Under the pieces are notes generated by a model, which worked only from the letters and a program-made list of their open reading frames with translations, had not been told where the DNA came from and searched no databases. 12,769 nucleotides of DNA from Fimbriiglobus sp. Lineage in GTDB: Bacteria; Planctomycetota; Planctomycetia; Gemmatales; Gemmataceae. Each line of letters begins with the position of its first letter. Position 1 is the stretch's first letter. Positions 1 to 9,000 of this stretch are shown one piece after another. Made by a program: the position numbers and the translations under genes. Location: the NCBI GenBank assembly GCA_025352585.1, contig JANXTD010000204.1, positions 1-12,769 on the forward strand. The letters are read 5' to 3'.

Positions 1-992
1 GGCTTGAGCAAGTTGGCGGCGTCGCCCTGGCCCGCCTGGCCGCCCGCGCCGATGAGCGTGTGGGCCTCGTCGATGAACAGGATGATCGGCCGCGGCGACG
101 ACTTGACCTCCTCGATGACCGACTTCAGCCGGTTCTCGAACTCGCCCTTCACGCCGGCACCCGCTTGCAGCAGCCCCAGGTCGAGCGTGCGCAGGGTGAC
201 CGCCTTGAGCGGCTCCGGCACGTCCCCGGCGGCGATGCGCAGCGCCAACCCCTCGACGACGGCCGTCTTGCCGACGCCCGCCTCGCCGGTCAGGATCGGG
301 TTGTTCTGCCGGCGGCGGGTCAGGATGTCGATGGCCAGGCGGATCTCGGCGTCGCGGCCGACGACCGGGTCGATCTTGCCGGCGACGGCCCGCTCGGTGA
401 GGTTGACGGTGAACTGGTCGAGGCTCGGCGTCTTCGACGGCGGCCCCGCCGGCGCGCCCCCAACGCCGGGGGTGCCGCCGACGGCGGGGCCGGCCAGCGG
501 CTTGTCGAACTCGTCGCCGGCGAGGCCGCCCAACACTTCGCGCAGCTCCTTGGCCAGTTGCTCGCCGGGCACGCGCACCAGCGTGAGCGAACTGCCGCTG
601 ACGCCGAGTTTCAGCTTCGAGTCGGTCAAGAGCGCGGCGAGTAGGTGGCCGCCGCGGATCGCCCCGACGGCGCACTCGATCGACGCGACCACCCACGCCT
701 CGCGCAGCAGGTCGAGGACACTCATCGACAGCGCCGGGGCGCGGCCGTTGCCGGTCTTGAAGCGAGCGAGTGCGGCCTCGAGTTCGCGCTTCACCGACGG
801 CACGTCGGCCCCGTAGTGGTTGAGCAGCTTCGGCACGTCGCCGTTCGGGGCTTCGAGCAGCTTGACGAGCCAGTGCTCGACTTCGACCTCGTAGTGGGTG
901 CGCGACAGGCACAGCCCGGCCGCCGCCTCGAGCGCCTTCTTGGCGGTCGGGTTCAACTTCTCGATCAACAGTCGCGGGTTCGAGACGGACAT
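1..992 (-). CDS. tssH: Type VI secretion ATPase TssH (ClpV), N-terminal part, cut by the left window edge
   Basis: This encodes a Hsp100/Clp-family AAA+ ATPase. In type VI secretion, TssH (ClpV) binds the contracted TssB/TssC sheath in the cytoplasm and disassembles it for reuse; that role is known for the family, not shown here. About 330 residues are visible. Residues 1-160 form the Clp N-domain, opening with LIEKLNPTAKKALEAAAGLC and then HYEVEVEHWLVKLLE, wording typical of ClpV rather than housekeeping ClpB. A Gly/Pro-rich linker covers about 166-190. The first ATPase domain starts near 192 (GKIDPVVGRD), with Walker A GEAGVGKT at 236-243 and Walker B ILFIDEAH at 304-311. LLQAGAGVKGEFENRLKSVI just before Walker B and GAGGQAGQGDAANLLKP after it are also ClpV-like. 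The second ATPase domain lies outside the window. The ATG at 992 is preceded by GGAGG at a 4-base spacing. The gene starts 30 bases after the VWA gene's stop, so the two are probably cotranscribed. ClpB is the main alternative and is judged less likely. Confidence 0.93.
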   Translation of the reverse strand, partial: MSVSNPRLLIEKLNPTAKKALEAAAGLCLSRTHYEVEVEHWLVKLLEAPNGDVPKLLNHYGADVPSVKRELEAALARFKTGNGRAPALSMSVLDLLREAWVVASIECAVGAIRGGHLLAALLTDSKLKLGVSGSSLTLVRVPGEQLAKELREVLGGLAGDEFDKPLAGPAVGGTPGVGGAPAGPPSKTPSLDQFTVNLTERAVAGKIDPVVGRDAEIRLAIDILTRRRQNNPILTGEAGVGKTAVVEGLALRIAAGDVPEPLKAVTLRTLDLGLLQAGAGVKGEFENRLKSVIEEVKSSPRPIILFIDEAHTLIGAGGQAGQGDAANLLK

Positions 993-996
993 GGGG

Positions 997-1001
997 CCTC
1001 C
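997..1001 (-). promoter_or_regulatory. Ribosome binding site of tssH
   Basis: On the minus strand GGAGG lies 4 bases before the ATG at 992. It is a strong Shine-Dalgarno match inside the 30-base gap between the two genes, and it fixes the tssH start. No promoter or terminator is visible in this gap, which fits cotranscription with the upstream gene. Confidence 0.75.
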
Positions 1002-1022
1002 AGAAACGGGGTGCGGGGCGGG

Positions 1023-4000
1023 TTACGGCTCCAGGGCGAACGGCAGCGTGTCGAGGGCGGCGCGGTCGTCCTCCGGCGGCCGGCCCAGCTCGATGTCGAG
1101 GCGGCGCGACGGCGTCTGGCGCAGGGCCTCGCCCAGGTCGAGCAGTTCGACCTCGGCCCCCTGCTTGCCGGCGATGAAGTCGTCGGTCACCGAATCGACG
1201 ATGACGGTGTAGGCCTTGACCTCGGCCTTCTCGGCGGTCTGCCGGGGGTCGCGGAAGTAGTAGAGGTGCTGCCGCGCGGCGACGGCGGTGTCGTTCTCCC
1301 ACGACACCCTCGCCTTGAGCAGCCGGCCCGCCTTGTCGCCGTCGATGCGCAGCACCAGGCAGCGCAGCGGCTTGGCGGTGAGGGCGGCGGGGAACGGCCT
1401 CTGCCCCGCCGCGTTGGGGTACTTCGACCCGAGGAAGGCCACGTCCTCGAGCTTCGCCCGGACGCGGACCCCGCCGAGAATTTCCGACTTGCCGTTGGCC
1501 AGGTCGCTGTTGGAGAAGGAGACGCGGCCCAGCGAGTTCGGCTGCCGGTCGAGGGGCCAGACTGCCAGGCGGAACGGCGCGCCCTTCGACAACTCGGCCG
1601 AGTCGCGGACGCCGTCGGTCACCAGCCGCCAGCTCGGGGCGGCTAAGCCGTAGGCGTTCCAGACGCTCAGAGGCTTGTCGTAGCGGGCCTCCTCCTTGGC
1701 CCCAACCGGCGTGCGGCGGACCTCCCACCAGACGGCGTACGGGTTGGCCAGCCCCAGCGGTAAGCCGTCGCGGCCGGGCTTGAGCGGCGGGCCGACGCGA
1801 TCGACGCTCGCCACCGCCGCGAGGTACGACAGTTCGCTGCCGGGGTTGCCGATGCCGTAGTTGGGCACGTGGGCGAAGAACTCGCCGCCCTCGGCGGCGC
1901 GGTCGCCCGGCACCTTGGGGCGCTTGCCGAGCACGTCGCGGTAGTACGACTCGCGCTCGAACTCGTACTTCAGCTCGCCCTCGGCCCGGCGCAGCCGCAC
2001 CGCCACGGCGTCGCCGCGGCCGAGTCGCAGGTCGCCCGTGGAGTTGAGGTACTTCAGCGTGTAACTCTGGGCCTCGAGGGGGCCGCGCCAGATCACGCCC
2101 CCGGTCGCGAGGTCGGCGGGGACGCCGACGCGCGGCACGTCGTGGGGGTAGACGCCCTGCGCCTGCCGGGTCGGCGCGTTGCCGACGAGCAGCTTGACGC
2201 GGGGGCGGAGGGACTCGAGAATCTCCCGCCGCAGCGACGACTCGTCCGCGGCGACGATGACGCGGCCGCGGTTCCGCTCCGGGAAGTCTTCGAGCGGGCG
2301 GAACATGGCCTGGGCGAGTTCGAGTTCCTCCGGGTCCGCCCCGAAGACGACCATCTGGATCGACGGCTTGAGCCCGCGGAACTCCCGCTCCACGTCGTCG
2401 TTGACCAGCTTGGTCAACTTGTCGCCGTTCTTGGCCCCGTTGACGGCGTGCTTGAAGACGTCGCTGACGGTGACGGCCTTGCCGCCTTGCGGCGCGGGCT
2501 GCGGCACCTCGGTGATGTGCGAGGTGTCCGCGCCGTCGGTCACGACGATCAGCGTCCGCACGCCCTCGAACCGCTTGGGGAAGTCCTCCTCGGCGGCCAG
2601 GCGGATCGTCCGCACCAGCGGCGTCAGGCCCTTCGGCTCGGTGCCGTTGAGCGTGGCCAGGATCGCGTCCACGTCCCGCGTCGGGAGGCCGTTGACGCCG
2701 AGCGGGCCGTTGGAGTCGAAGATGAGCCGGCTCTCGGACTGCGCCGACCCCTCGCACATCAGCCGAACGCTCAGCCGCGTGCCGGCCGGCAACTTGGGGA
2801 GCAGTTCTTGCAGGAGGGCGACGACCGTCTGCTTCTTCGTCTTGCCGCTCTTGCCCCAGTTCTCGCTCATGCTGCCGGAGTAGTCGATCAGGATCGCGAC
2901 CGCGCCGGGGTCCACGTCGGCGCGCACCGCGAGGGCGGCGCGGAGCGGCGGGCGCAGGTCGGTCTGGACGACGTGCGGCCGGCCGTTGAAGGCGATCTCT
3001 TGCGCCTGCGACACCTTGCGGCCGCGGAAGTACGCCGTGGCGGTCAGCTTGGCTTCGCCGCCGCGCAGCTCCAGGGGCTTGAGGCACGTCGCGGTCACCT
3101 CGGCCGACCGCTTGTCCGGCGCGGCCTGCCAACTGACCGGCCGGGGTCGCCGGGACGGCTCGTCGAGTTCGAGCAGGTCGCCGCCGCCGACCGACGCCCA
3201 GACGGCGGCCTCGGCGGGCAAGAGCTTGTCGTAGCCGCCCAGCTCGAAGCGGTAGGTGAAGCGGTTGTCGGCCTCCGTCGTCCAGTCGCTCAGGCGGTCG
3301 GCCGCGGCCGGCTCGTAGCGCCACTCCGGGGCCCTGGCCGCGGCGATCAGCCTCGCGGCGTCGGCGGCGTCGGCGGACTTCGCGGCCGGCTTAGCGGGGT
3401 CGCGCAGCCGCTCCGCGTCGTCGAGGTAGTCCTGGGCGAACTTCGTCAGGTACGGCTGGCTGGTTTCGTCGAACCAGTGGTCGAACGCGGCGCGGCGGGC
3501 CAGGCCGTCGAGCAGGGCCGCCCAGCGGAGCCGGGCGTTGGCCGCGGCCGGCTCGTACCCCTCGATCGCCCGGAACGGCGCGGCCAGCCGGCTCAGTGCC
3601 TCGGCCTCGTCGGGCCGGTCGCCGGGACTGCCGCCCCGCGACGCGGCCAGGCTCTCCGCCCGCCGCGCCGCCTTGGCCTCGGGCGTCGCCTTGCCGGCGG
3701 GCGGCGGGGCCTTGTCGTCGCCCTGGGCCTTGGCCACGCGGAAGCTCTCGGCCATCGCCCGCGCCGCCTTGAAGTTGGCCGCGCGCTCGGCCGGCGTCGC
3801 CAGTGGCACCGGCAGCGTGGCGAGGTGCTGGAGCGTGAGCCAGTTCGTCTGCGTCGGGTTGAGATTGGGGGCGCGGGACTCGGCGGCGGCCAGGTCGCGG
3901 AGCCGCCGCATCGAATTGGCCACCTCCTGCGTGGCCGCGTCGAGCGGCGCGACGGCCTTGGGGTCGCCAGCCGGCAGCGCCTTGTCGATCGCCGCGGCCA

Positions 4001-5891
4001 GCGCGTGCGCCGACTTCCACGCCTTCACGACGTCGTCGTGGAGCGCGCCGAGGTCGCCGGCCGGGTCGGTCAGCGCCTCGACCTCGCCGGCCCAGCGGCT
4101 CAGGAACGGCAGGTCGGCGAACGCCTCGTCCCGCGCCGCGAGCGCCCGCTGAATCCGCCCGGCCCGGTCGGTCGCTCCCTGGTAGCCGGCGCGGGCCTCC
4201 TCGAACTCCTGCGCCGCCGACTTCGACTTGTCGTCCTGGGCGTCGGTCAGCATCCGGTCCTCGCCGCGCCGGCGCGCCTCGTCGGCCGCCAGCACCGCCG
4301 CGCGGACGGCCGGCCAGACCCGCTCGCTGTACGGGAAGCCGGTGGGGCCGTCCGGCGAACTCAGCGCGGCCTGCTCGGCGAGCCGCCGGCACGCCGCCGC
4401 CGGCCGCCAGGTGGCGTCGAGCGGTGGCGCGACGCCCTTCGGCACGACTTCGGTCGCGTAGTGGTTCAGCATCAGCGGCAGGTGCGCCTCCGTCGGCGGC
4501 CGCCCTTTGAACTCGGCTGCGTCTTGCAGCTTCTTGGCGAACGCCGGCAGCGACGCCGACGCCTGAAAGCTCGCGGCCCAGCCGGCCGCCGCGGGGGAGG
4601 GCCGGCCGAGAGCGCCCCGCAGCGGCAGGGCGTGCGAGCCGGACGCCTTCAGCAGCACGCCGTGGGCGGCCTCGATCCGCTCCTTCTCGACCTTGAGCGC
4701 CGCCGCGAGGACGGCCTGCCCCGCGGAGTCGCCGGCGGCCACGGACTGCTCGAAGCGCAGGCCCAACTCGCGGTAGCGCCGCCAGGCGGCCGGCGTGTAG
4801 ACCGCCGGCGCGGGGCGGGACGCGGCGAGGCGGCGCGCGTCGTCCCAGAACTCGGTGAGGGCGGCCGGCGCGTCGGGGGCGGCGGGGAACTCGGGGAACG
4901 CGGGGGCCAGCGGCTGGTAGAACGGCCGCTCGGCGAACAGCCGGGCGCGCTCGCCTTCCTTGGCCCACTCGGATTCGGGCGGCAAGAGCACTGGCTTCTG
5001 CGCCGTCGGCCGCTCGTTCTTGCTCGTCAGCGTGACCTCGGCCGCGACCGCCTTGGCCAACTCCTCCACGCCGAAGGACGAGTAGTTGGGCCGGCCCGCG
5101 CCGCCGAGAAGCCCGTTGCGCAGCGCGTGGGCCAGCAGCGTCAGGCCGCGCTCGGGCGAGTCCCAGGCGCGCGACTCCTTGTCGGCCGCCAGCAGCAGCG
5201 CCAGCGTCGGCGACTTCGCGAGTTGCTCGGCGAGCGCCTTGTCGTCGAGGGCGGCGCGGGCGAAGTCGGCGCGGACCTCGCCGAGGTTGGGGTCGGCCGG
5301 CTGACGGCCCACGTCGAGCACCACGACCACGCACTTCTTGCCGGCGGCCGCCTTGAGCTTCGCGACGAACTCCCCGAGCGGCACCGGGGGGGAGTCGGCG
5401 CGGCCGGGGTACAGCACCGCCTCGCCCTGCGGGTTGACGCCGCCGGCCAGGCCGACGTAGACGACGACCGGATCGATCCTCGAGTCTTGCCACAGCGGCT
5501 TCGACCAGAGTTGATCGTCGAGGGCGAAGGCCTGCTTGCCGTCCGGCACCAGCCCGATCGCCTTGCGGTCGTCGCTGACGCCCACGGCCTCCAGCAGTCG
5601 CGCCGCGCTCAGCCAGCCGGCGGGGTCGTAGGGCACGTCGAGGCGGTCGGCGCTGGCGGGGTCTCCGGCGACCGCGACGAGGCCGGCCCGGTGCGACTTC
5701 GCCAGGTAGTGCAGCATCACCACGAGGCCGACGAGGACGGCGACCGCGCAGCCGCCCAGCGCGAGCAGCTTGACGGCGCGCGAGCTGCCGGCCGCCGCGT
5801 CGGGCGGGGCCTTGCGCCAGTTGGGGTTCGCGGGGGTCGCCTTGCCGCCCGCCTTGCCGCGCCACCCCGGCCCCGAGTTTCCGCCCGCCAT
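1023..5891 (-). CDS. Large membrane-anchored protein with degenerate caspase-like domain and VWA domain
   Basis: A 1622-residue protein of unknown role. Residues 1-40 are basic and probably disordered. One TM helix follows at about 41-62 (LLALGGCAVAVLVGLVVML), predicted as a signal anchor with the rest outside the cytoplasm (inference). Residues 70-305 resemble the caspase/C14 fold: strand VVVYVGLAGG (142-151) where SGHG would be, strand VVVVLDVGR (188-196) where LDxC would be, LALLLAADKES (230-240), and TAQKPVLL near 300. The catalytic His and Cys appear missing. Residues 320-900 are Ala-rich and largely helical, with no family recognised. A VWA domain spans about 995-1200 with a full MIDAS metal site: D1003-Y-S1005-G-S1007, T1090 and D1119 of TDGAD. 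The remaining roughly 420 residues look beta-rich. The start is the first ATG in frame and has only a weak purine-rich RBS. The gene sits 30 bases upstream of tssH, suggesting a role linked to type VI secretion. VWA is near certain, the caspase-like call moderate, and the function unknown. Confidence 0.85.
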   Translation of the reverse strand: MAGGNSGPGWRGKAGGKATPANPNWRKAPPDAAAGSSRAVKLLALGGCAVAVLVGLVVMLHYLAKSHRAGLVAVAGDPASADRLDVPYDPAGWLSAARLLEAVGVSDDRKAIGLVPDGKQAFALDDQLWSKPLWQDSRIDPVVVYVGLAGGVNPQGEAVLYPGRADSPPVPLGEFVAKLKAAAGKKCVVVVLDVGRQPADPNLGEVRADFARAALDDKALAEQLAKSPTLALLLAADKESRAWDSPERGLTLLAHALRNGLLGGAGRPNYSSFGVEELAKAVAAEVTLTSKNERPTAQKPVLLPPESEWAKEGERARLFAERPFYQPLAPAFPEFPAAPDAPAALTEFWDDARRLAASRPAPAVYTPAAWRRYRELGLRFEQSVAAGDSAGQAVLAAALKVEKERIEAAHGVLLKASGSHALPLRGALGRPSPAAAGWAASFQASASLPAFAKKLQDAAEFKGRPPTEAHLPLMLNHYATEVVPKGVAPPLDATWRPAAACRRLAEQAALSSPDGPTGFPYSERVWPAVRAAVLAADEARRRGEDRMLTDAQDDKSKSAAQEFEEARAGYQGATDRAGRIQRALAARDEAFADLPFLSRWAGEVEALTDPAGDLGALHDDVVKAWKSAHALAAAIDKALPAGDPKAVAPLDAATQEVANSMRRLRDLAAAESRAPNLNPTQTNWLTLQHLATLPVPLATPAERAANFKAARAMAESFRVAKAQGDDKAPPPAGKATPEAKAARRAESLAASRGGSPGDRPDEAEALSRLAAPFRAIEGYEPAAANARLRWAALLDGLARRAAFDHWFDETSQPYLTKFAQDYLDDAERLRDPAKPAAKSADAADAARLIAAARAPEWRYEPAAADRLSDWTTEADNRFTYRFELGGYDKLLPAEAAVWASVGGGDLLELDEPSRRPRPVSWQAAPDKRSAEVTATCLKPLELRGGEAKLTATAYFRGRKVSQAQEIAFNGRPHVVQTDLRPPLRAALAVRADVDPGAVAILIDYSGSMSENWGKSGKTKKQTVVALLQELLPKLPAGTRLSVRLMCEGSAQSESRLIFDSNGPLGVNGLPTRDVDAILATLNGTEPKGLTPLVRTIRLAAEEDFPKRFEGVRTLIVVTDGADTSHITEVPQPAPQGGKAVTVSDVFKHAVNGAKNGDKLTKLVNDDVEREFRGLKPSIQMVVFGADPEELELAQAMFRPLEDFPERNRGRVIVAADESSLRREILESLRPRVKLLVGNAPTRQAQGVYPHDVPRVGVPADLATGGVIWRGPLEAQSYTLKYLNSTGDLRLGRGDAVAVRLRRAEGELKYEFERESYYRDVLGKRPKVPGDRAAEGGEFFAHVPNYGIGNPGSELSYLAAVASVDRVGPPLKPGRDGLPLGLANPYAVWWEVRRTPVGAKEEARYDKPLSVWNAYGLAAPSWRLVTDGVRDSAELSKGAPFRLAVWPLDRQPNSLGRVSFSNSDLANGKSEILGGVRVRAKLEDVAFLGSKYPNAAGQRPFPAALTAKPLRCLVLRIDGDKAGRLLKARVSWENDTAVAARQHLYYFRDPRQTAEKAEVKAYTVIVDSVTDDFIAGKQGAEVELLDLGEALRQTPSRRLDIELGRPPEDDRAALDTLPFALEP

Positions 5892-5954
5892 CGCCGACTC
5901 GCTTTCGTCGCGCCAAGAGTCGTGGCCGCCGGGAATCCGACGCCAGCCTGTATT

Positions 5955-5983
5955 AGCATTCCGGATTGCGGCGCAAGCGTCAA
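5955..5983 (-). promoter_or_regulatory. Possible sigma70-type promoter of the VWA-tssH unit
   Basis: Reading the minus strand, TTGACG (5983-5978) is followed after exactly 17 bases by AATGCT (5960-5955), with TAATAC directly overlapping downstream. The box lies in the most AT-rich stretch of the intergenic region, between the terminator of the upstream gene and the ATG at 5891, where a promoter is expected. The -35 is a good match (5 of 6) but the -10 is weak (3 of 6). Planctomycete promoters are poorly defined, so this is tentative. No operator-like palindrome was seen. Confidence 0.35.
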
Positions 5984-6004
5984 TATGATTCCGACTATCA
6001 GCGC

Positions 6005-6035
6005 AAAAAGCCGCCCGGCGCGAGCGCCGGGCGGC
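6005..6035 (-). terminator. Intrinsic (rho-independent) terminator of the giant repeat protein gene
   Basis: An inverted repeat with 11 G/C pairs (6025-6035 with 6010-6020) closes a 4-base loop, CTCG on the minus strand. It is followed directly by five T's on the minus strand (6009-6005). It lies 28 bases after the TAA at 6066-6064. There is no T tract on the plus-strand side, so it works only for minus-strand transcripts. It separates the giant repeat protein gene from the VWA-tssH unit. Confidence 0.88.
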
Positions 6036-6063
6036 GGGATTCGGCGTGCGTCCGGGCCGAACC

Positions 6064-9000
6064 TTACGTGGCCGTCGGCGGCACCGAGAAGCCCGCGGCG
6101 CTGCCGGAGTCGCGGAGCAGCGCGAAGGGGACGAGTTCGTCCGGCGAGCCGACCGCGGCGACGTTGACGGTGGTCGATTTCGCCGGGAATTGCCCGCCGA
6201 TCGTCTGCTGGTAATCGACTGTCTTCGTCGGGAGGTTGGCCAGGTCGTCGGTCAGGTCGGCCTTGACCACGACATCGAACCGGGTGACGCTGAACTCGCT
6301 GCCGCGCGGCGAGGTGACGAGGATGGAGCGGCGTCCGCCGAGGCCTTGCGCGTCCTGGGTCGCCCCGAAGGCGATGTTGCCGACGCCGGTGAGGTAGGCC
6401 GACATGGCGTCCTCGCCGCCGACGAGGCCGGTCTTGGGGAAGTCGTAGGCCAGGAAGTTCACGGCCGCGACCTCCGCCAGCCCGGAGGCCTTGCCGCTGC
6501 CGAGGAAGACCTTGACGTGCGGCCCGCCGCCGGCCCCCGGCGCGGTCACGAGGTCGGTCGTGGCGTCGGAGTCGTAGCGGCCGGCGTCCACGAAGACCCC
6601 GCCGCGGAAGTTGGCGTCGTAGGCGAAGAAGTCGTTGATGCTCTGCGCCGGCAGGCCGGTCGTCGGAACGACCCCGGTGCCGTAGCGGCCGTCGAGGATG
6701 CGCACGCGCGGCCCGCCGCCCGGCCCGGCCCCGACGGCGATGTCCGGCACGCCGTCGCCGTTGAAGTCGCCCACGGTGACGTTGACGCCGCCGCGCTGCG
6801 ACGACTCGAAGGCGAAGAAGTTGAACTGGCCCGGCTGACTGAGGTCGGGCACGTACGGGGTGACGTTCTGGTAGGCGAAGGCCACGAACTTGCCGAAGCT
6901 GTTGACCTCGTTTCGCGCCTGCGGCTTGCCGTTGGCGTCCAGGGTGACCGTCGGCTTGGGGTCGATCTTGAAGACCTGGACGCGGGGGCCGCCGCCGACG
7001 CCGGCCCCGACGACGAGTTCGAGCCGGCCGTCGTGGTCGAAGTCGCCCGTGGCGACGGACAGGCCGCCGCGGAAGTCCTCCGAGAAGGGGAAGAACTGCG
7101 CCAGGATGTTCTCCGGGTGCAAGGCCAGGGTCGAGAGGTCCACCGCGTCCGCGGCGACGGTCTGGCCGTTGACGTCCTTGGGATTGAACGACTGGCCGTC
7201 GATAATCGTGATCGCCGCGGCGTCGCCGGCCCCGTTGGCGATGATGAGGTCGGGCGACCCGTCGTTGTTGATGTCGGCGAAGCTCACCCGCGGGGCCGAG
7301 TAGGCGACCTGGGGGCTGATCAGCGACGGCGACACGACAAAGGGGTTCGGGATGATGCCCGAGCCGTCGAGCCGGGCGTTGAACGGGATCGTGGTCCCCG
7401 CGACGTTCTGGGACGACAGCAGGCGGATCGCGTAGGCGCTCGGCACGTCGGAGCCGAGGCGAGGGGCCGTCTGCACCGCGAACGCCTCTAGGCTCTTGCC
7501 CTCGAAGGTCTCGATCGACGTGTAGGTCAGCGGCCGGAAGCCGGTCGCGCCGAAGGTGAACTGGCCGTCGCCCGGCCCCGCCGTCGTGGCGTTCACGACG
7601 CCGACGCCGACGAATTGCGGCAGCAGCGTGTCGTAGGGGCGGAAGTCCGGGCCGCTGGCGATGACGGGCAGGTTGCCGTTGACCGTGACGGGGGCACCCA
7701 GGGCGGGCCGCACCGAGAAGCGGTCCTTGGTGACGTTGTCGAAGCCGTCCCCCTTGAGGACTTGGCCCAGCGCGACGGCCCCGGCCTTGGCCTCGGCGAC
7801 GAACACCAGCGTGGCCGACTCGGTCATCGGGCGGCCGACACTGAAGAGCACCTGGACCGTGCCGTTGCCGACTGCGAAGAGCGACACCAGCGACGCCGCC
7901 GGGACCGCCGCGCCGCCCTCCTTGGCGGTCGGCAGGGCGCGGGAGTCGAGGGCCGAGAAGTTGCGGCCGGTGATCAGCGTCACGTTGCCGCCCGCCCCGG
8001 CGACGGCGACGGCCGGCTTCGACGAGTCCTCGAAGCCGATGACCAGGTCGCTGCTGTCGCGCACGGTCACCGACGACCCGGTCGCGACGTTGACGAACAG
8101 TTCGCCCGTGACCTCGGTCCGCGTCTTGCCGGCCGCGTCGGTGACCAGCTTGACCATTCCGTCGGTCAGGGAGTTGCCGGCCGCGTCGAGCCGGAACACG
8201 CCGGCCCCGTTGAGGTACAGCTTCGTCGTGGCGAGCAACCCCGACGGCTGCGTCACGCCGTTGGCGGGGTTGAACACGACCGGGGCGGCCGGGGCGCTGA
8301 CCGCGCCGGCGAGGACGACCGTGTTCGTCGTGAGGTTGATCGCGCCGCCCGTCGCCCCGCCGCTGACCGGGCCGCCGCCCGTGGCGGTGAGCGGGCCGTT
8401 GAGCGCCGTCGTGCCACTGCCCGCGGCCTGGCGGACGGTCGCCGCGGTCACGGGGCCGTTGAGGGCGACGTTGTTGGCATTGAGCACGGTCAGGTCGTTC
8501 GACAGCGTCACCGGGCCGTTGAGCGAGGTCGTGCCGCTGCCGGCGACCTGGAGCAGCGACGCCGCGACGATCGGACCGTTGGCGGTCAGGTTGCGCGTGT
8601 CGAGGACGGTGAGGGTGCCGAAGGCCGCCTTCGAGCCGACGCCCTTGGCGAAGCCGACATCGACACCCGGCCCGCCGACGGCCCCGTCGGAGCCGGCCGC
8701 CGCGGGGTCGAGGGTGTCGGCGAAGGTCAGCGTGCCGGCGGTGCCGAGGAACTGCGTGCCCGACTGGCTAAAGGTCACGGGGTCGCCGTAAGACTGCGCG
8801 ACCGAAGTGCGGGCGAGCTTGCCGTTGACTTGCGTGCCGCCGCCGGCGTCGGTGGTCAGCGTCGAGAGCGGCACGTTCAGCCCGACTGCCTGGGCGAATT
8901 GCGTCACGCCGGCGGTGTTGGCGGCCAGACCACCGGGGCCGTCGATCGCGCCGCCGAACAGCACGTCGCCGCTGCGGGCGGTGACGGCGGACAGGCCGGC

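Noticed and set aside
1..992. ClpB disaggregase instead of TssH
   Set aside because: The N-domain wording, the GAGVKGEFENRLKSVIEEV segment and GGQAGQGDAANLLKP after Walker B fit ClpV better than ClpB, and no chaperone genes are next to it. The missing C-terminal half prevents a final decision.
3391..5916. 841-residue minus-strand open frame overlapping the VWA gene in another frame
   Set aside because: Arg/Gly/Pro-rich frame shadow. The overlapping frame has a TM helix and a VWA domain with a full metal site, so it is the coding one.
5892..6063. Small gene or RNA in the 172-base intergenic region
   Set aside because: Apart from the terminator and a possible promoter, I see no start with a ribosome binding site and no second stable fold.
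1869..6167. 1432-residue plus-strand open frame
   Set aside because: It lies antisense to the VWA gene and runs across its start, the terminator and the end of the next gene. Its translation is Arg/Gly/Val/Leu-rich low-complexity text with no recognisable motif, as expected opposite GC-rich codons.
8374..8613. Regular 60-base repeats as a CRISPR array
   Set aside because: The repeats are in frame, have no unique spacers, and encode a 20-residue protein period.
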